Shown here in pieces: positions 54,182-62,975 of a DNA stretch of 64,000 bases. The notes beneath the pieces are model-generated. The model searched no databases. It saw only the letters and a list, made by a program, of their open reading frames with translations, and had not been told where the DNA came from. This DNA comes from a bacterium EF100-94H03 bin56 (GTDB lineage: Bacteria > Pseudomonadota > Alphaproteobacteria > SP197). Made by a program: the position numbers and the translations under genes. The stretch's first letter is position 1, and every line of letters starts with the position of its first letter. The stretch lies in NCBI GenBank assembly GCA_002238685.1, contig MPMV01000011.1, positions 1-64,000 of the forward strand, in the 5' to 3' direction.

Positions 54182-54706
54182 CTACGTCCCCCCGGAACCG
54201 CGGAATCGCGCCCTCAGGTCCATGAACTGGTGGATTGCCTGGAGCATCATGTAGATTGTGGTCGCCGTGAATCCGACGATCATGGAGGCCGACCACCAGC
54301 CCTTCGGCCAGCGCATGTAGGAACTCAACCGACCGGTCTGGATCTCGAACAGGGCATAGCGGATGGCGAAGTATCCGAACACGACGCAGGCAAGAAATCC
54401 CAGCACGGTCATGACAAGGCGAACGCATCGCACCGCATTCTGGCTCTTCACCACGAGGGTCAGGATGCCGCCATGGATGTGCTCACCGTTGCGCGTGACG
54501 TACGCGATGCCCAGGAAGTAGAACCAGGCACCGAAAAGCAGCGCGAGTTCCTCGATCCCCACGAACGGCGAGGCGAAGACGTATCGAAGCACGACCTGGG
54601 CGAACAGCAGGGAACCGAGGCACAGGCCAAACACGATGATGAAAAAGAAGAGAAACCGTTCGAACACGGCCTCGATGGCAACCAGCCACCGGATTCGGTC
54701 TGCCAT
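54182..54706 (-). CDS. dctQ: TRAP transporter small permease subunit
   Basis: 174 residues from ATG 54706, preferred because GGAAGGTGCA precedes it. ATG 54826 would add 40 residues without a ribosome site. Four transmembrane helices (FLFFFIIVFGLCLGSLLFAQ, FLGIAYVTRNGEHI with the family's typical loop, LVMTVLGFLACVVFGYFA, ASMIVGFTATTIYMML). Partner of DctM and DctP, between their genes. Confidence 0.88.
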   Translation of the reverse strand: MADRIRWLVAIEAVFERFLFFFIIVFGLCLGSLLFAQVVLRYVFASPFVGIEELALLFGAWFYFLGIAYVTRNGEHIHGGILTLVVKSQNAVRCVRLVMTVLGFLACVVFGYFAIRYALFEIQTGRLSSYMRWPKGWWSASMIVGFTATTIYMMLQAIHQFMDLRARFRGSGGT

Positions 54707-54906
54707 TGCACCTTCCGGTATGGCCGTCAGGTGGGGAGGCGTTTCGGGCTCGCTCAGTTCGGCATCGTAGATGAATGAATCCGCGCCCACGGGTGGGCGA
54801 GGACGCTGGCCGGATTTGCGATCCATGTAGGCGTGTCCGCTATCGGTGAGGGGTCCGGGCGCCGAAACGCCCGGACCCATTGCAGGCAGGCCCGCCGTGA
54901 ATCGTG

Positions 54907-55920
54907 CTACTCGACGCCCACGACGCCCCGGATCTGGTCCATGATGTCCTTGCCGACGGTGGCTTCCATCGCGGGCCATTCATTGTCGTAGACGATCTGC
55001 TTTGCAGCGCTCATCTGCTCGTCGGTCAACTCGACGACGTTGATGCCGGCGTCGCGAGCCCTCTGCAGGAACTCATCGCTCTTGCGTTCGGCCTCCTGCC
55101 AGGACCACTCGATCGTCCCGTCCGCCGCGCGCTGTAACGCGTTGCGAACCTCGTCCGTGAGACCGTCCCACCAATCCTTGTTGACCAGCCAGAAGGCCAC
55201 CTCGAAGTAGTCGTTGGTGAGAATGTTGGCCTCCAGCACGTCGCGCAGCGTATAGGTCTCAACCGCGGTCGAGAACGAACGTGCGTCGACGGTTCCCAGC
55301 TGCAACGCCGTGTGCACCTCCGACAGCGGAATGGGCACGGCGGCGAAGCCGAAGCTGTTGAAACGGTCGACTGCGATTGCAAGGCCCGGTACGCGAATCT
55401 TCATGCCGCCCGGATCGTCGGGGAAGTTGAGTGGAAGTTCACCCACGCCCTTGCGTATCACGACGGAACCGAAATCGGTCGGGATGATCCCGACGGCATG
55501 GAGGCCGAGATCGCCCAGCATATCGTTGTAGACGTCCAGCATGCCGGCGCCGGGACCGTAGAGTTCCTTGGCCTCTTCCCAGTTCGAGACGATGTAGCCC
55601 AGGTAGATGAGATCCAGACGCGGGTCGAAGTCCGACGACGCCCAGGTCAGGGTCATCGGGACCACGCCCTGCATCGATTGTTCGAACAGCGAGGTCCAGT
55701 CTCCCAGGTCGCCACCAGGGTGATACTCGATCGAGACGCCGCTCTCTTCTCCGAGTTCGGACATGAACCGTTCCGAGATGGCGTGGAACACGTGATCGGT
55801 GTTCATGGCATGAGCAAGGATGAATTCCTCATCTGCATTCGCCGGTGTGGTCGCGGCAGCCGTGGCAAACGACAGTGCAGCGACGCCGTACAGAACCGAT
55901 TTGCATAATGTTCTCAGCAT
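54907..55920 (-). CDS. dctP: TRAP transporter substrate-binding protein
   Basis: 337 residues with signal peptide (SVLYGVAALSFATAAATTPA, cleavage near NADEE). DctP-family features: ILAHAMNTDHVFHAISERF, EYHPGGDLGDWTSLFEQSMQG, GMKIRVPGLAIAVDRFNSFG (substrate carboxylate Arg), and LQLGTVDARSFSTAVE. It binds the substrate in the periplasm and delivers it to DctQM. It follows the Rieske gene after 66 bases. Confidence 0.92.
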   Translation of the reverse strand: MLRTLCKSVLYGVAALSFATAAATTPANADEEFILAHAMNTDHVFHAISERFMSELGEESGVSIEYHPGGDLGDWTSLFEQSMQGVVPMTLTWASSDFDPRLDLIYLGYIVSNWEEAKELYGPGAGMLDVYNDMLGDLGLHAVGIIPTDFGSVVIRKGVGELPLNFPDDPGGMKIRVPGLAIAVDRFNSFGFAAVPIPLSEVHTALQLGTVDARSFSTAVETYTLRDVLEANILTNDYFEVAFWLVNKDWWDGLTDEVRNALQRAADGTIEWSWQEAERKSDEFLQRARDAGINVVELTDEQMSAAKQIVYDNEWPAMEATVGKDIMDQIRGVVGVE

Positions 55921-55986
55921 AACTCTCTCCCTTTGTTGACGTGGTTTTTTGAAAACGAAACTCCGAACGAACCTGATGCGAGGGAA

Positions 55987-56295
55987 CTAGACCTTGACGT
56001 AAATCTGACCGTCCTCTTCCTTCACTGGATAAGTGTTGAGATCCACGCATGGCGGCGGTGACACGACCCTGCCCGAACGGATGTCGAACCGGCCCTGGTG
56101 CAGCGGACACTCGATGATGTGACCGGTGAGAAGGCCCATCTCGAGATGTTCGTCCTCGTGTGTGCACAGGCCGTCGGTGCAGAAGAATCCGTCTCCCGTG
56201 TTGTAGATCGCAAAGGTGCGGGTCCCGTGGTCCCAACGGAGGAGGTCTTCAATCTCGATGTCGTCGCAGGCGCAGGCGTGTACCCAATTGGTCAT
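55987..56295 (-). CDS. Rieske 2Fe-2S ferredoxin
   Basis: 102 residues. The two cluster-binding boxes are complete: C-T-H in DGLCTHEDEHLEMG and C-P-L-H in IIECPLHQGRFDIRSG. Small dioxygenase-type ferredoxins of this length carry electrons from a FAD reductase to an oxygenase. Located 9 bases after the PanB-like gene and next to dctP. Likely partner of the desaturase-type enzyme and the FAD reductase in this operon. Confidence 0.93.
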   Translation of the reverse strand: MTNWVHACACDDIEIEDLLRWDHGTRTFAIYNTGDGFFCTDGLCTHEDEHLEMGLLTGHIIECPLHQGRFDIRSGRVVSPPPCVDLNTYPVKEEDGQIYVKV

Positions 56296-56304
56296 GGTCG
56301 TACC

Positions 56305-57147
56305 TCAGGGGTTGAAAACCGGGCGTAACTCGAGCGCCTCGAGAAGCTGTTCATGCTCGTTCGGCAGCATCGAAACGCTCGTCTCGGCGTCGGGATAGCC
56401 ACCGTTCATGACCGACATTCGATACTCCTGGAGCGCCCGTCGACGTTCGTCGGCCAGGTGCGCGCGGATCTTTCGAAGATCGGCGAATGCTCGTGCATGC
56501 CCGGGAGGCCGCTCGGAATCGCCGCAGATGTCCACGAGGAACATGAAGATGATGTCACCTGCGGAACCGGCGCCGATGGAATGCGTCACCAGCTTCGTTC
56601 TCGGCTTGATCGCGCTAAGAGCCTCGGCCGCCACGCATTCGACCTCAGCCCCGTAGGCACCGGCGTCTTCCAGCCGTCGGAAATCCTCTGCCAGCTCAAG
56701 TGCTTCTTGTGCCGTCCTGCCAACGATCCGGAGACCGCCCCGTTGCGTTGAAAGCCTGGGCACCAGCCCGAGGTGGCCCTGAACGGCCAGCCCCTCCCGG
56801 GCCAGCATTTCGACCATCTTCAGGCTTCGCGGCGTGTAGACTGCGTCCGCGCCCAATTCGGCCGCATTCACGGCAGCGCGCAGGATGTCAGCCGGTGTCT
56901 TGTGTGCCGTCATCGGCAGGTCGGCAATGGTGAACGTCTCCGGCGCGCCGGCGCGAACCGCGTGAAGGTCAGCGTCCGACGTGTTCAGCACGTCAATTCC
57001 GGCTTCCTCGCAATCTGCCGCTTCTTCTTCGGTCGCCGGACAGGTCTGACAGAGCGTGACCCTGCCCTTGAGTGCGACAAGATCGGCCACTGTGAAGTTG
57101 CGTCGAGCCGGCTTGCCGCCGTAGGTGTAGATGCGCTTGCGCGTCAC
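56305..57147 (-). CDS. PanB-like (ketopantoate hydroxymethyltransferase superfamily) lyase
   Basis: 280 residues, alignable by eye to PanB over most of its length: FTIADLPM corresponds to VADMPF (metal-binding Asp kept), GHLGLVPRLSTQRGGLRIVG to the GHIGLTPQ region, and GAEVECVAAEA to the VLECVP segment with the catalytic Glu kept. The substrate-binding Lys-x-Glu of PanB is replaced by DAVYTPRS. This makes pantothenate synthesis unlikely and suggests another C-C bond reaction on a hydroxylated or keto acid. The start overlaps the desaturase stop by four bases. Confidence 0.75.
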   Translation of the reverse strand: MTRKRIYTYGGKPARRNFTVADLVALKGRVTLCQTCPATEEEAADCEEAGIDVLNTSDADLHAVRAGAPETFTIADLPMTAHKTPADILRAAVNAAELGADAVYTPRSLKMVEMLAREGLAVQGHLGLVPRLSTQRGGLRIVGRTAQEALELAEDFRRLEDAGAYGAEVECVAAEALSAIKPRTKLVTHSIGAGSAGDIIFMFLVDICGDSERPPGHARAFADLRKIRAHLADERRRALQEYRMSVMNGGYPDAETSVSMLPNEHEQLLEALELRPVFNP

Positions 57148-58262
57148 TGCATTGTCGCCCTTGAGATCTTCGGCTGTGTCCCGCCATCGGTCACCATGTG
57201 CGGTGCCTGCCGTATCCAGGCCGACTTCGTGCTTCGCCCGAGAGAGCGCCGCAGAACGACCGAGAGAAGATCAAGATTGGTGCACCAGAATCCCGGATCC
57301 GGCTCCGGCGTCTGATCGGCCACTTCCTTGTGAAGTTCGGGAAGCGAGAAGAACGGCACCTGCGGATAGAGGTGGTGCTCGATGTGATTGTTCATGTTCA
57401 GATAAAGGAATCTCCCCACCCGGTTCGTTCGAAACGTTCGCGTGCTGTCGATGACCGATGGAGCGTTCTCCTGCATCTCCGCATGCTGGATGATGTTGAA
57501 CATCAGCATGATCGGGCCGCCAATGAGGCGCGGCAGCACGTAGAGCCAAAGCAACGGCCACCCGTAGCCGGTCACGACCAGGGCGACGACGCCCAGATAG
57601 ACGAGACAGAACAAACGCGCGTTGCGGGTCATCTTCGGCAGTTCCGCCTCCGGAGACACGTCGCGCATCAGTGGCGTGTATCGTCTGGTCGCGAGCTGCC
57701 AGAGCACCCGGAACTGGAACTTGTGTATCGAGAGGCCGCTGATGTCGTTGAGCCAGCCCTTGAAGGTGAGTGGCGTGTCGAAGGGCATCTGGCTGTCGAG
57801 ACCGATGTACCAGGTGTGGGTGTGATGGTTGGTATGCGTGTAGCGTCGGTGCAGCGGCTCCTCGCCGTAGAGCAGCGACGTCAACCAGAACACGGTGTCG
57901 TTGAGCCAGCGCGTGCGAAACGCCGTCCCGTGGGCTGTCTCGTGGCTGAGCGAATAGGCCGGAACCGTCAGGACGACACCGTAGACGAACATCGCCGGCC
58001 AGACATAGAGCGTGTCCAGCGCGAACCAGACAAGGCATCCCGTCGCGATCAGTGCCCCGGTCCACACGCCGAGATAGGCCAACCCCGGCCGGTCGCTCCG
58101 GCGCACGAGACGCTTGAGGCGCTTTCGATCGATCCGGATACCTGACGATGCGGCGTTGGTAACAATCTTGCTCGAGAGATGGTTGCGGGTGGCGGGCCCG
58201 TCGTCGATCTTGCTCGAACGACACTCGCAGTGCCCGGTGGTGGTTGCAGTCGCTTTGTCCAT
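57144..58262 (-). CDS. Membrane desaturase-type di-iron oxygenase
   Basis: 372 residues. The three histidine boxes of membrane fatty-acid desaturases/hydroxylases are complete: HETAHGT, RYTHTNHHTHTWY and NMNNHIEHHLYP. Hydrophobic helices GVWTGALIATGCLVWFAL, VYGVVLTVPAYSLSH and VVALVVTGYGWPLLWLYVL. Because the operon carries its own Rieske ferredoxin and FAD reductase and a TRAP importer, a hydroxylase acting on the imported substrate seems as likely as a lipid desaturase. The N-terminal ~40 residues are variable. It begins 3 bases after the dehydratase stop. Confidence 0.85.
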   Translation of the reverse strand: MDKATATTTGHCECRSSKIDDGPATRNHLSSKIVTNAASSGIRIDRKRLKRLVRRSDRPGLAYLGVWTGALIATGCLVWFALDTLYVWPAMFVYGVVLTVPAYSLSHETAHGTAFRTRWLNDTVFWLTSLLYGEEPLHRRYTHTNHHTHTWYIGLDSQMPFDTPLTFKGWLNDISGLSIHKFQFRVLWQLATRRYTPLMRDVSPEAELPKMTRNARLFCLVYLGVVALVVTGYGWPLLWLYVLPRLIGGPIMLMFNIIQHAEMQENAPSVIDSTRTFRTNRVGRFLYLNMNNHIEHHLYPQVPFFSLPELHKEVADQTPEPDPGFWCTNLDLLSVVLRRSLGRSTKSAWIRQAPHMVTDGGTQPKISRATMQ

Positions 58263-58265
58263 GAC

Positions 58266-59933
58266 CTAACGGGGCATCACCGCTCCCTCGGATGCAGGAG
58301 CGACATGCTCCGCGTAGTGCTTGAGATAGCCGCGCTCGATTCTGGGTGGCCTTGGCGAGTGCCGGCGCTGACGCTCAGAAAGCACCTCCGCGTCGACCTC
58401 CAGGTCCAGCTTGCGGTTTGACAGATCGATGCGGACCGGATCGCCGTCTTCCACGAGTGCGATCGGCCCGCCGCGCACCGCTTCCGGTGTCACGTATCCG
58501 ATAGCCGGCCCGTGCGTCGCCCCCGAGAACCGACCATCGGTGACAAGGGCGCAGCTGTTCCCGAGGCCGGCTCCCATCAACGCGGACGTGGCGCCGAGCA
58601 TCTCGCGCATGCCAGGTCCGCCACGCGTTCCCTCGTTTCGGATGACGATGCAGGTGCCGGGCGGGATGGCGTTGCCGCGCACCGCGTCGATTGCGCTCTC
58701 CTCGTCTTCGAAGACACGCGCGGGAAGGACGGCATTCCACATTGCCCTGGCCACGCCGGACGCTTTGACGACCGCCCCGCCGGGCGCGAGACTACCCTTG
58801 AGGATGTAGATCGAGCCTTCCGCCGCGACAGGATGGTGCTGGCCGTGCACGCACTCGGCATTCTCGATCACGGCGTTCCTCATCAGCTCCCCGGTCGTTC
58901 GTCCGCTCACGGTCGAGGTCATCGGATGGATGAGGCCGTCCAGTGCTCTCATGACGGCGGGCACGCCGCCCGCTTCACCGAGATCCGTCACGCCCCACGG
59001 CCCGGAAGGCGCCAACGCGACCAGTGTCGGTGTATCGCGGCTGAGCCGGTCCCAGGTGTCGAAGCTCACCTCCACGCCGGCCTCTTTCGCCATCGCGATC
59101 ATGTGGAGCACCATGTTGGTGGAGCCGCCGACGGCCATTCCGACACGCATGGCGTTCTCGAAGGCCTCCTGCGTCAGAATGCGGGAGGGACGCAGATCGT
59201 TCTCCAACAGTCCCATGATCCGCATGCCGGCGTGTTTCGCGGCACGAAGCTGGTAGTTGCTTCCGGCGGGATAGGTCCCGCTGTGGGGTAGCGCCAGACC
59301 GAGGGCTTCGGTGTAGATGCCGGCGGTGTTCCCCGAAGTCGCCGTGTCCGACGCTCCGCAAAACGGGAAGTGATTGTCCTCGAGACCCTTGAGATCCTCT
59401 CTTGTGAGCATTCCGAGAAGGTGTTCACCCACGCCGTCGTAGACGGTCTCGAGGAAGACCTTGCGCCTCTTGTAGATGCCGGCCTTGGTCGGGCCGCCAT
59501 AGAGCATGATGGCGGGCACATCGAGGCGTGCCGCCGCCATGACCATGCCGGGCATCACCTTGTCGCCCGAGCCGATCAGGACCATCGCGTCGAAGCGATG
59601 ACCTTCGACCATGAGTTCGATCATGTCGGCCACGAGGTCGCGGCTTGGCAACACATAGCGCATACCGACCGAGGCAAAGGTCTCGCTGTCGGTGACGTGG
59701 AACGTGTTGAACTCGCACGGCGTCCCGCCCGCCATGCGAATGCCTGCCTTGACCGCATCGCCGACCTGTCGCAGGTGAAAGTTCTCTGGCGAGAAATCCT
59801 GGTAGGTGTTGACGACGGCGATCATCGGGCGCTCGAACTCCTCGTCGATCAGCCCGGCTCCCTTTGCCCAGGCCCGTTGCAACGAGCGCTCGACTCCGAG
59901 GTATTGCTTGTCGCTGCGCACTTCCGCTTCCAC
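58266..59933 (-). CDS. IlvD/Edd-family dehydratase lacking Fe-S cysteines
   Basis: 555 residues, full family length. Compared from memory with sugar-acid dehydratases, the three cluster cysteines are gone: NPC-x-H appears as [16 protein letters not shown] as [17 protein letters not shown], and GHCMTMGTAST as [13 protein letters not shown]. The magnesium-site D-K in GSGDK and the base serine in [17 protein letters not shown] are kept. It may therefore use only Mg, or have another reaction. First gene of the eight-gene operon, divergent from the MocR regulator. Likely to dehydrate or otherwise transform the imported hydroxy acid. Confidence 0.85.
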   Translation of the reverse strand: MEAEVRSDKQYLGVERSLQRAWAKGAGLIDEEFERPMIAVVNTYQDFSPENFHLRQVGDAVKAGIRMAGGTPCEFNTFHVTDSETFASVGMRYVLPSRDLVADMIELMVEGHRFDAMVLIGSGDKVMPGMVMAAARLDVPAIMLYGGPTKAGIYKRRKVFLETVYDGVGEHLLGMLTREDLKGLEDNHFPFCGASDTATSGNTAGIYTEALGLALPHSGTYPAGSNYQLRAAKHAGMRIMGLLENDLRPSRILTQEAFENAMRVGMAVGGSTNMVLHMIAMAKEAGVEVSFDTWDRLSRDTPTLVALAPSGPWGVTDLGEAGGVPAVMRALDGLIHPMTSTVSGRTTGELMRNAVIENAECVHGQHHPVAAEGSIYILKGSLAPGGAVVKASGVARAMWNAVLPARVFEDEESAIDAVRGNAIPPGTCIVIRNEGTRGGPGMREMLGATSALMGAGLGNSCALVTDGRFSGATHGPAIGYVTPEAVRGGPIALVEDGDPVRIDLSNRKLDLEVDAEVLSERQRRHSPRPPRIERGYLKHYAEHVAPASEGAVMPR

Positions 59934-60006
59934 CCGATTCCGCCGCGGTGCGTGGTGTCACCGCAGGTCGTTGCGAGAAAGCCTATGGTGCGATCGAGGC
60001 GGGATG

Positions 60007-60040
60007 TATATACAGACAAGAAAGGATCTACATACAGAAA
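60007..60040. promoter_or_regulatory. Direct-repeat operator candidate for the MocR regulator
   Basis: TATATACAGACA at 60007-60018 and TACATACAGAAA at 60029-60040 are imperfect direct repeats 22 bp apart, about two helical turns. They lie in the 348-base divergent promoter region between the dehydratase and the MocR gene. MocR/GabR-type regulators commonly bind direct repeats. Assignment is inferred. Confidence 0.5.
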
Positions 60041-60281
60041 CGGGAGGATCGTGGTGCCCCGAAGACCAGGACACCCCGGACCGGTGCCGGATCGTCAGCT
60101 TCATGCTGGAGAGATGGGCAGCGACGGCCGGAGAAAGACGCCTTCAGGGATCACGACGCGGCTCGGCCACCGATGAGCGGCCCTTTCCTGTCTGGCATCG
60201 GATCAAGCGGACCGCCGGTCAGATCGGACGGCTTGCAAGCCACGCCTCGCGCAAGTCATCGATTGCGGGAAAGTCAGCGTC

Positions 60282-61772
60282 ATGTATGAAAACATGATTG
60301 TGATCGACCGGGATGCCCCGGAAAGCCTTCAGAAGCAAATCCGGCGCCAGCTCGCGATCGGCATCGTCAATCGGCAGTATCCCGTGCATCGTCCGCTTCC
60401 GTCGATTCGCCAGCTTTCGACGGAGCTGAGCGTGAGCGTGACAACGGTTGCGCTCGCATATGAGGCCCTGAAGCAGGACGGCTTTGTTCAGGCCAGGGAC
60501 CGATCGGGATTCTATGTCAATCCGGATGCGCTGACGGATCCGGGACACACGCTGAAGCGCGATGCGCTGGGCGACGTCGCCGTCCCGGGCAGCGGGATAG
60601 ACTACCGTAGGTTCTTCTCGGGCCGCAGCTTCAATCTCGAGCGGGTCGTGAAGCCCTCGGACTGCCTTGTCCGATATCGATACCCGTTCGTATGCGGCCT
60701 CATCGATCCATCCTTCTTCCCCATTACGAGCTGGCGAGAGTGTGTGCGCGATTCCGTCAATGTCGTCGAGGTTGCGAATTGGGCGACCGACTACTCGGCG
60801 ATCGACGACGAAATGTTGATCGAGCAGCTGATACAGCGTGTCCTCGCAAAGCGCGGCATTGTCGCCCATCCAGACGAGGTTCTCGTGACAGTTGGCGGCC
60901 AGCAGGCCATTTACCTTGCCGTCAAGCTGTTGCTGTCGGCGGGTGACACCATCGGTGTCGAGGACCCTGGCTATCCGGATGTCATCAACATGGCGCGTAT
61001 CGAAGGCATCGACGTGCTGCGGCTCCCGGTCGACCGGGAAGGTCTGGTCATTTCCGGCGACATGGGTCACTGCCAGTGTCTGTTTGTCACTCCCAGCCAC
61101 CAGTTTCCGACCACCGTGACGATGCCGCTCGACCGCAAGCGCGAATTGCTGGAGTTCACGAAGAAGAGCGGCCAGTTCGTCATCGAGGACGACTACGAGG
61201 CCGATATCAGTTTCAACATGACACCGCCACCGGCGCTGAAGAGCCTCGACCGCTGGGGCAATGTCATCTACGCAGGCGGACTGTCGAAGTCGTTGCTGCA
61301 AGGTCTGCGCATGGGTTATCTGGTCGCTGATCGCGAGTTCATCCGAGAAGCGAGGGCCCTTCGGCACCACATGCTCCGGCATCCTCCGGTCAACAACCAA
61401 AGATGCGTGGCTCTGTTTCTTCAGAGGGGATATTTCGATCGATACGTCGCGATGCTGACGAAGATCTACAAGCAGCGATGCGACGTCATGCATGAGTCCC
61501 TCGAGCGTCATTTTCCCGGCGCCTCGGAGAAGCCGGAGTATGGCGGCGCCATTGTATGGCTCAGGCTGCCGGAGGAGGCGGACGCCGGGCTGCTGCGTGA
61601 GCTGGTCGAACCTGAAGGCGTGTTCTTCGAAACGGGCGGCTTCACGTTTGCCGACGAGCGGAACAACCGCAATCACCTTCGACTGGGGTACTCGGTGATT
61701 GACAAGTCGTTCATTCCGGAGGGAATAGGCAGGATCGCAAACGCCCTCCCGAAAGCGCTTGTCCGTCGCTGA
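60282..61772 (+). CDS. MocR/GabR-type transcriptional regulator
   Basis: 496 residues from ATG 60282 (ATG 60294 possible). N-terminal GntR winged helix: LQKQIRRQLAIGIVNRQYP, LPSIRQLSTELSVSVTTVAL, YEALKQDGFVQAR. The C-terminal fold-type-I aminotransferase domain includes VTVGGQQAIYLAVKLLL, FVIEDDYEADI and the PLP-binding lysine in YAGGLSKSLLQGLRMGYL. It probably senses an amino compound or aldehyde through PLP and controls the divergent catabolic operon. Confidence 0.92.
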   Translation: MYENMIVIDRDAPESLQKQIRRQLAIGIVNRQYPVHRPLPSIRQLSTELSVSVTTVALAYEALKQDGFVQARDRSGFYVNPDALTDPGHTLKRDALGDVAVPGSGIDYRRFFSGRSFNLERVVKPSDCLVRYRYPFVCGLIDPSFFPITSWRECVRDSVNVVEVANWATDYSAIDDEMLIEQLIQRVLAKRGIVAHPDEVLVTVGGQQAIYLAVKLLLSAGDTIGVEDPGYPDVINMARIEGIDVLRLPVDREGLVISGDMGHCQCLFVTPSHQFPTTVTMPLDRKRELLEFTKKSGQFVIEDDYEADISFNMTPPPALKSLDRWGNVIYAGGLSKSLLQGLRMGYLVADREFIREARALRHHMLRHPPVNNQRCVALFLQRGYFDRYVAMLTKIYKQRCDVMHESLERHFPGASEKPEYGGAIVWLRLPEEADAGLLRELVEPEGVFFETGGFTFADERNNRNHLRLGYSVIDKSFIPEGIGRIANALPKALVRR

Positions 61773-61952
61773 TTCAGGTGTCCTTGCCTTTGCCGACCGC
61801 CCAATCGGACCACATGGAGTTCCATCGGAGCGCCCCAGCGGCTTCTTGATCTAGGTTTCCAACGTTGCATCAGGTCTTTCACCGGAGGGATGCGATACCC
61901 CGGCGTCCATTTCCCGGAAAGGACGCGCTCCTCGATGTCGGCGCGTCGTGCG

Positions 61953-62975
61953 TCAGAGGATCGGGTGGCCGGAGGTGTCTGCGAGATGGCAGGCTGAACG
62001 ACCGCCGTGCTGGACGGCGCGCAATTGGGGCTCGGTCACGCGGCATGCTTCAATGACCACGGGGCAGCGGGTGGAGAACCTGCAGCCCGCGGGCGGGTTC
62101 AGTGGAGATGGCGGATCGCCCTCCAGAAGAACCGGCACACGGGTCGCCTCGACTCGCGGATCGGGGGATGGCACGGCGGAAAGAAGCGCTTGCGAATAGG
62201 GATGCGTGGGATCGGCGAAGAACGGCCTCGCGGCGCCCTCCTCTGCGACGCGACCGAGATACATGACGGTTACTGCCGAACAGACCTCGCGTACGATGGC
62301 GAGGTCGTGGGCGACGATCACGATGGTGAGGCCGAGTTGATCCTGCAGACGCGCGAAGAGATTCACGATCTGCGCGCGGACCGAGACGTCGAGCGCCGAG
62401 AGTGGCTCGTCGCACAACAGCACCCTGGGATCGAGAGCCAGCGCCCGTGCGATCGACACGCGCTGGCGTTGACCGCCCGAGAGCGAGCGGGGAAGTCGGT
62501 CGAGGACTGACGCGGGAAGAGAGACGAGATCGAGAAGCTCGCCGACCTTGCGCCGCCGCGCCGCCGCATTGCCGATTCCGTGGATCCGCAGTGGTTCCTC
62601 GAGCGTCTGCAGCACCGACTGGCGTCGGCTCATCGACCCCAGCGGGTCCTGAAAGATGAACTGGACTGACCGGGCAAAGCCCTTTCGGTTGGCGCGCTGC
62701 CAATCGGCTCGGTCACGTCCCAGGATGCGCACATGCCCCGCAGTGGCGGACTGGAGCCCGACAATCGCCCGCGCAAGCGTCGTCTTGCCGCAACCGGACT
62801 CTCCGACGATGCCGTGGAAGGCACCGTTCTGTACGGCGAGATCAACGCCGTCCACCGCACGGACGAGGCCTGCCGAGGTCCGGAAATGAACCTTGAGGCC
62901 CTCAACTTCGATCGCCGGGCCTGAGTTCGCCGCCTTGTCCCGCGGGCGTGGATCACTGGCGTCGCTATCAGTCAT
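61953..62975 (-). CDS. Dipeptide/oligopeptide ABC transporter ATPase (DppF/OppF type)
   Basis: 340 residues from ATG 62975; an upstream open frame overlaps the partner gene. Walker A IVGESGCGKTTLARAIVG, signature RSLSGGQRQRVSIARAL, Walker B VLLCDEPLSALDVS, switch IVAHDLAIVREV, and the oligopeptide-type C-terminus with GCRFSTRCP. Energises uptake of a peptide-like or nickel/opine-type substrate. Start overlaps the DppD-like gene by 8 bases. Confidence 0.9.
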   Translation of the reverse strand: MTDSDASDPRPRDKAANSGPAIEVEGLKVHFRTSAGLVRAVDGVDLAVQNGAFHGIVGESGCGKTTLARAIVGLQSATAGHVRILGRDRADWQRANRKGFARSVQFIFQDPLGSMSRRQSVLQTLEEPLRIHGIGNAAARRRKVGELLDLVSLPASVLDRLPRSLSGGQRQRVSIARALALDPRVLLCDEPLSALDVSVRAQIVNLFARLQDQLGLTIVIVAHDLAIVREVCSAVTVMYLGRVAEEGAARPFFADPTHPYSQALLSAVPSPDPRVEATRVPVLLEGDPPSPLNPPAGCRFSTRCPVVIEACRVTEPQLRAVQHGGRSACHLADTSGHPIL

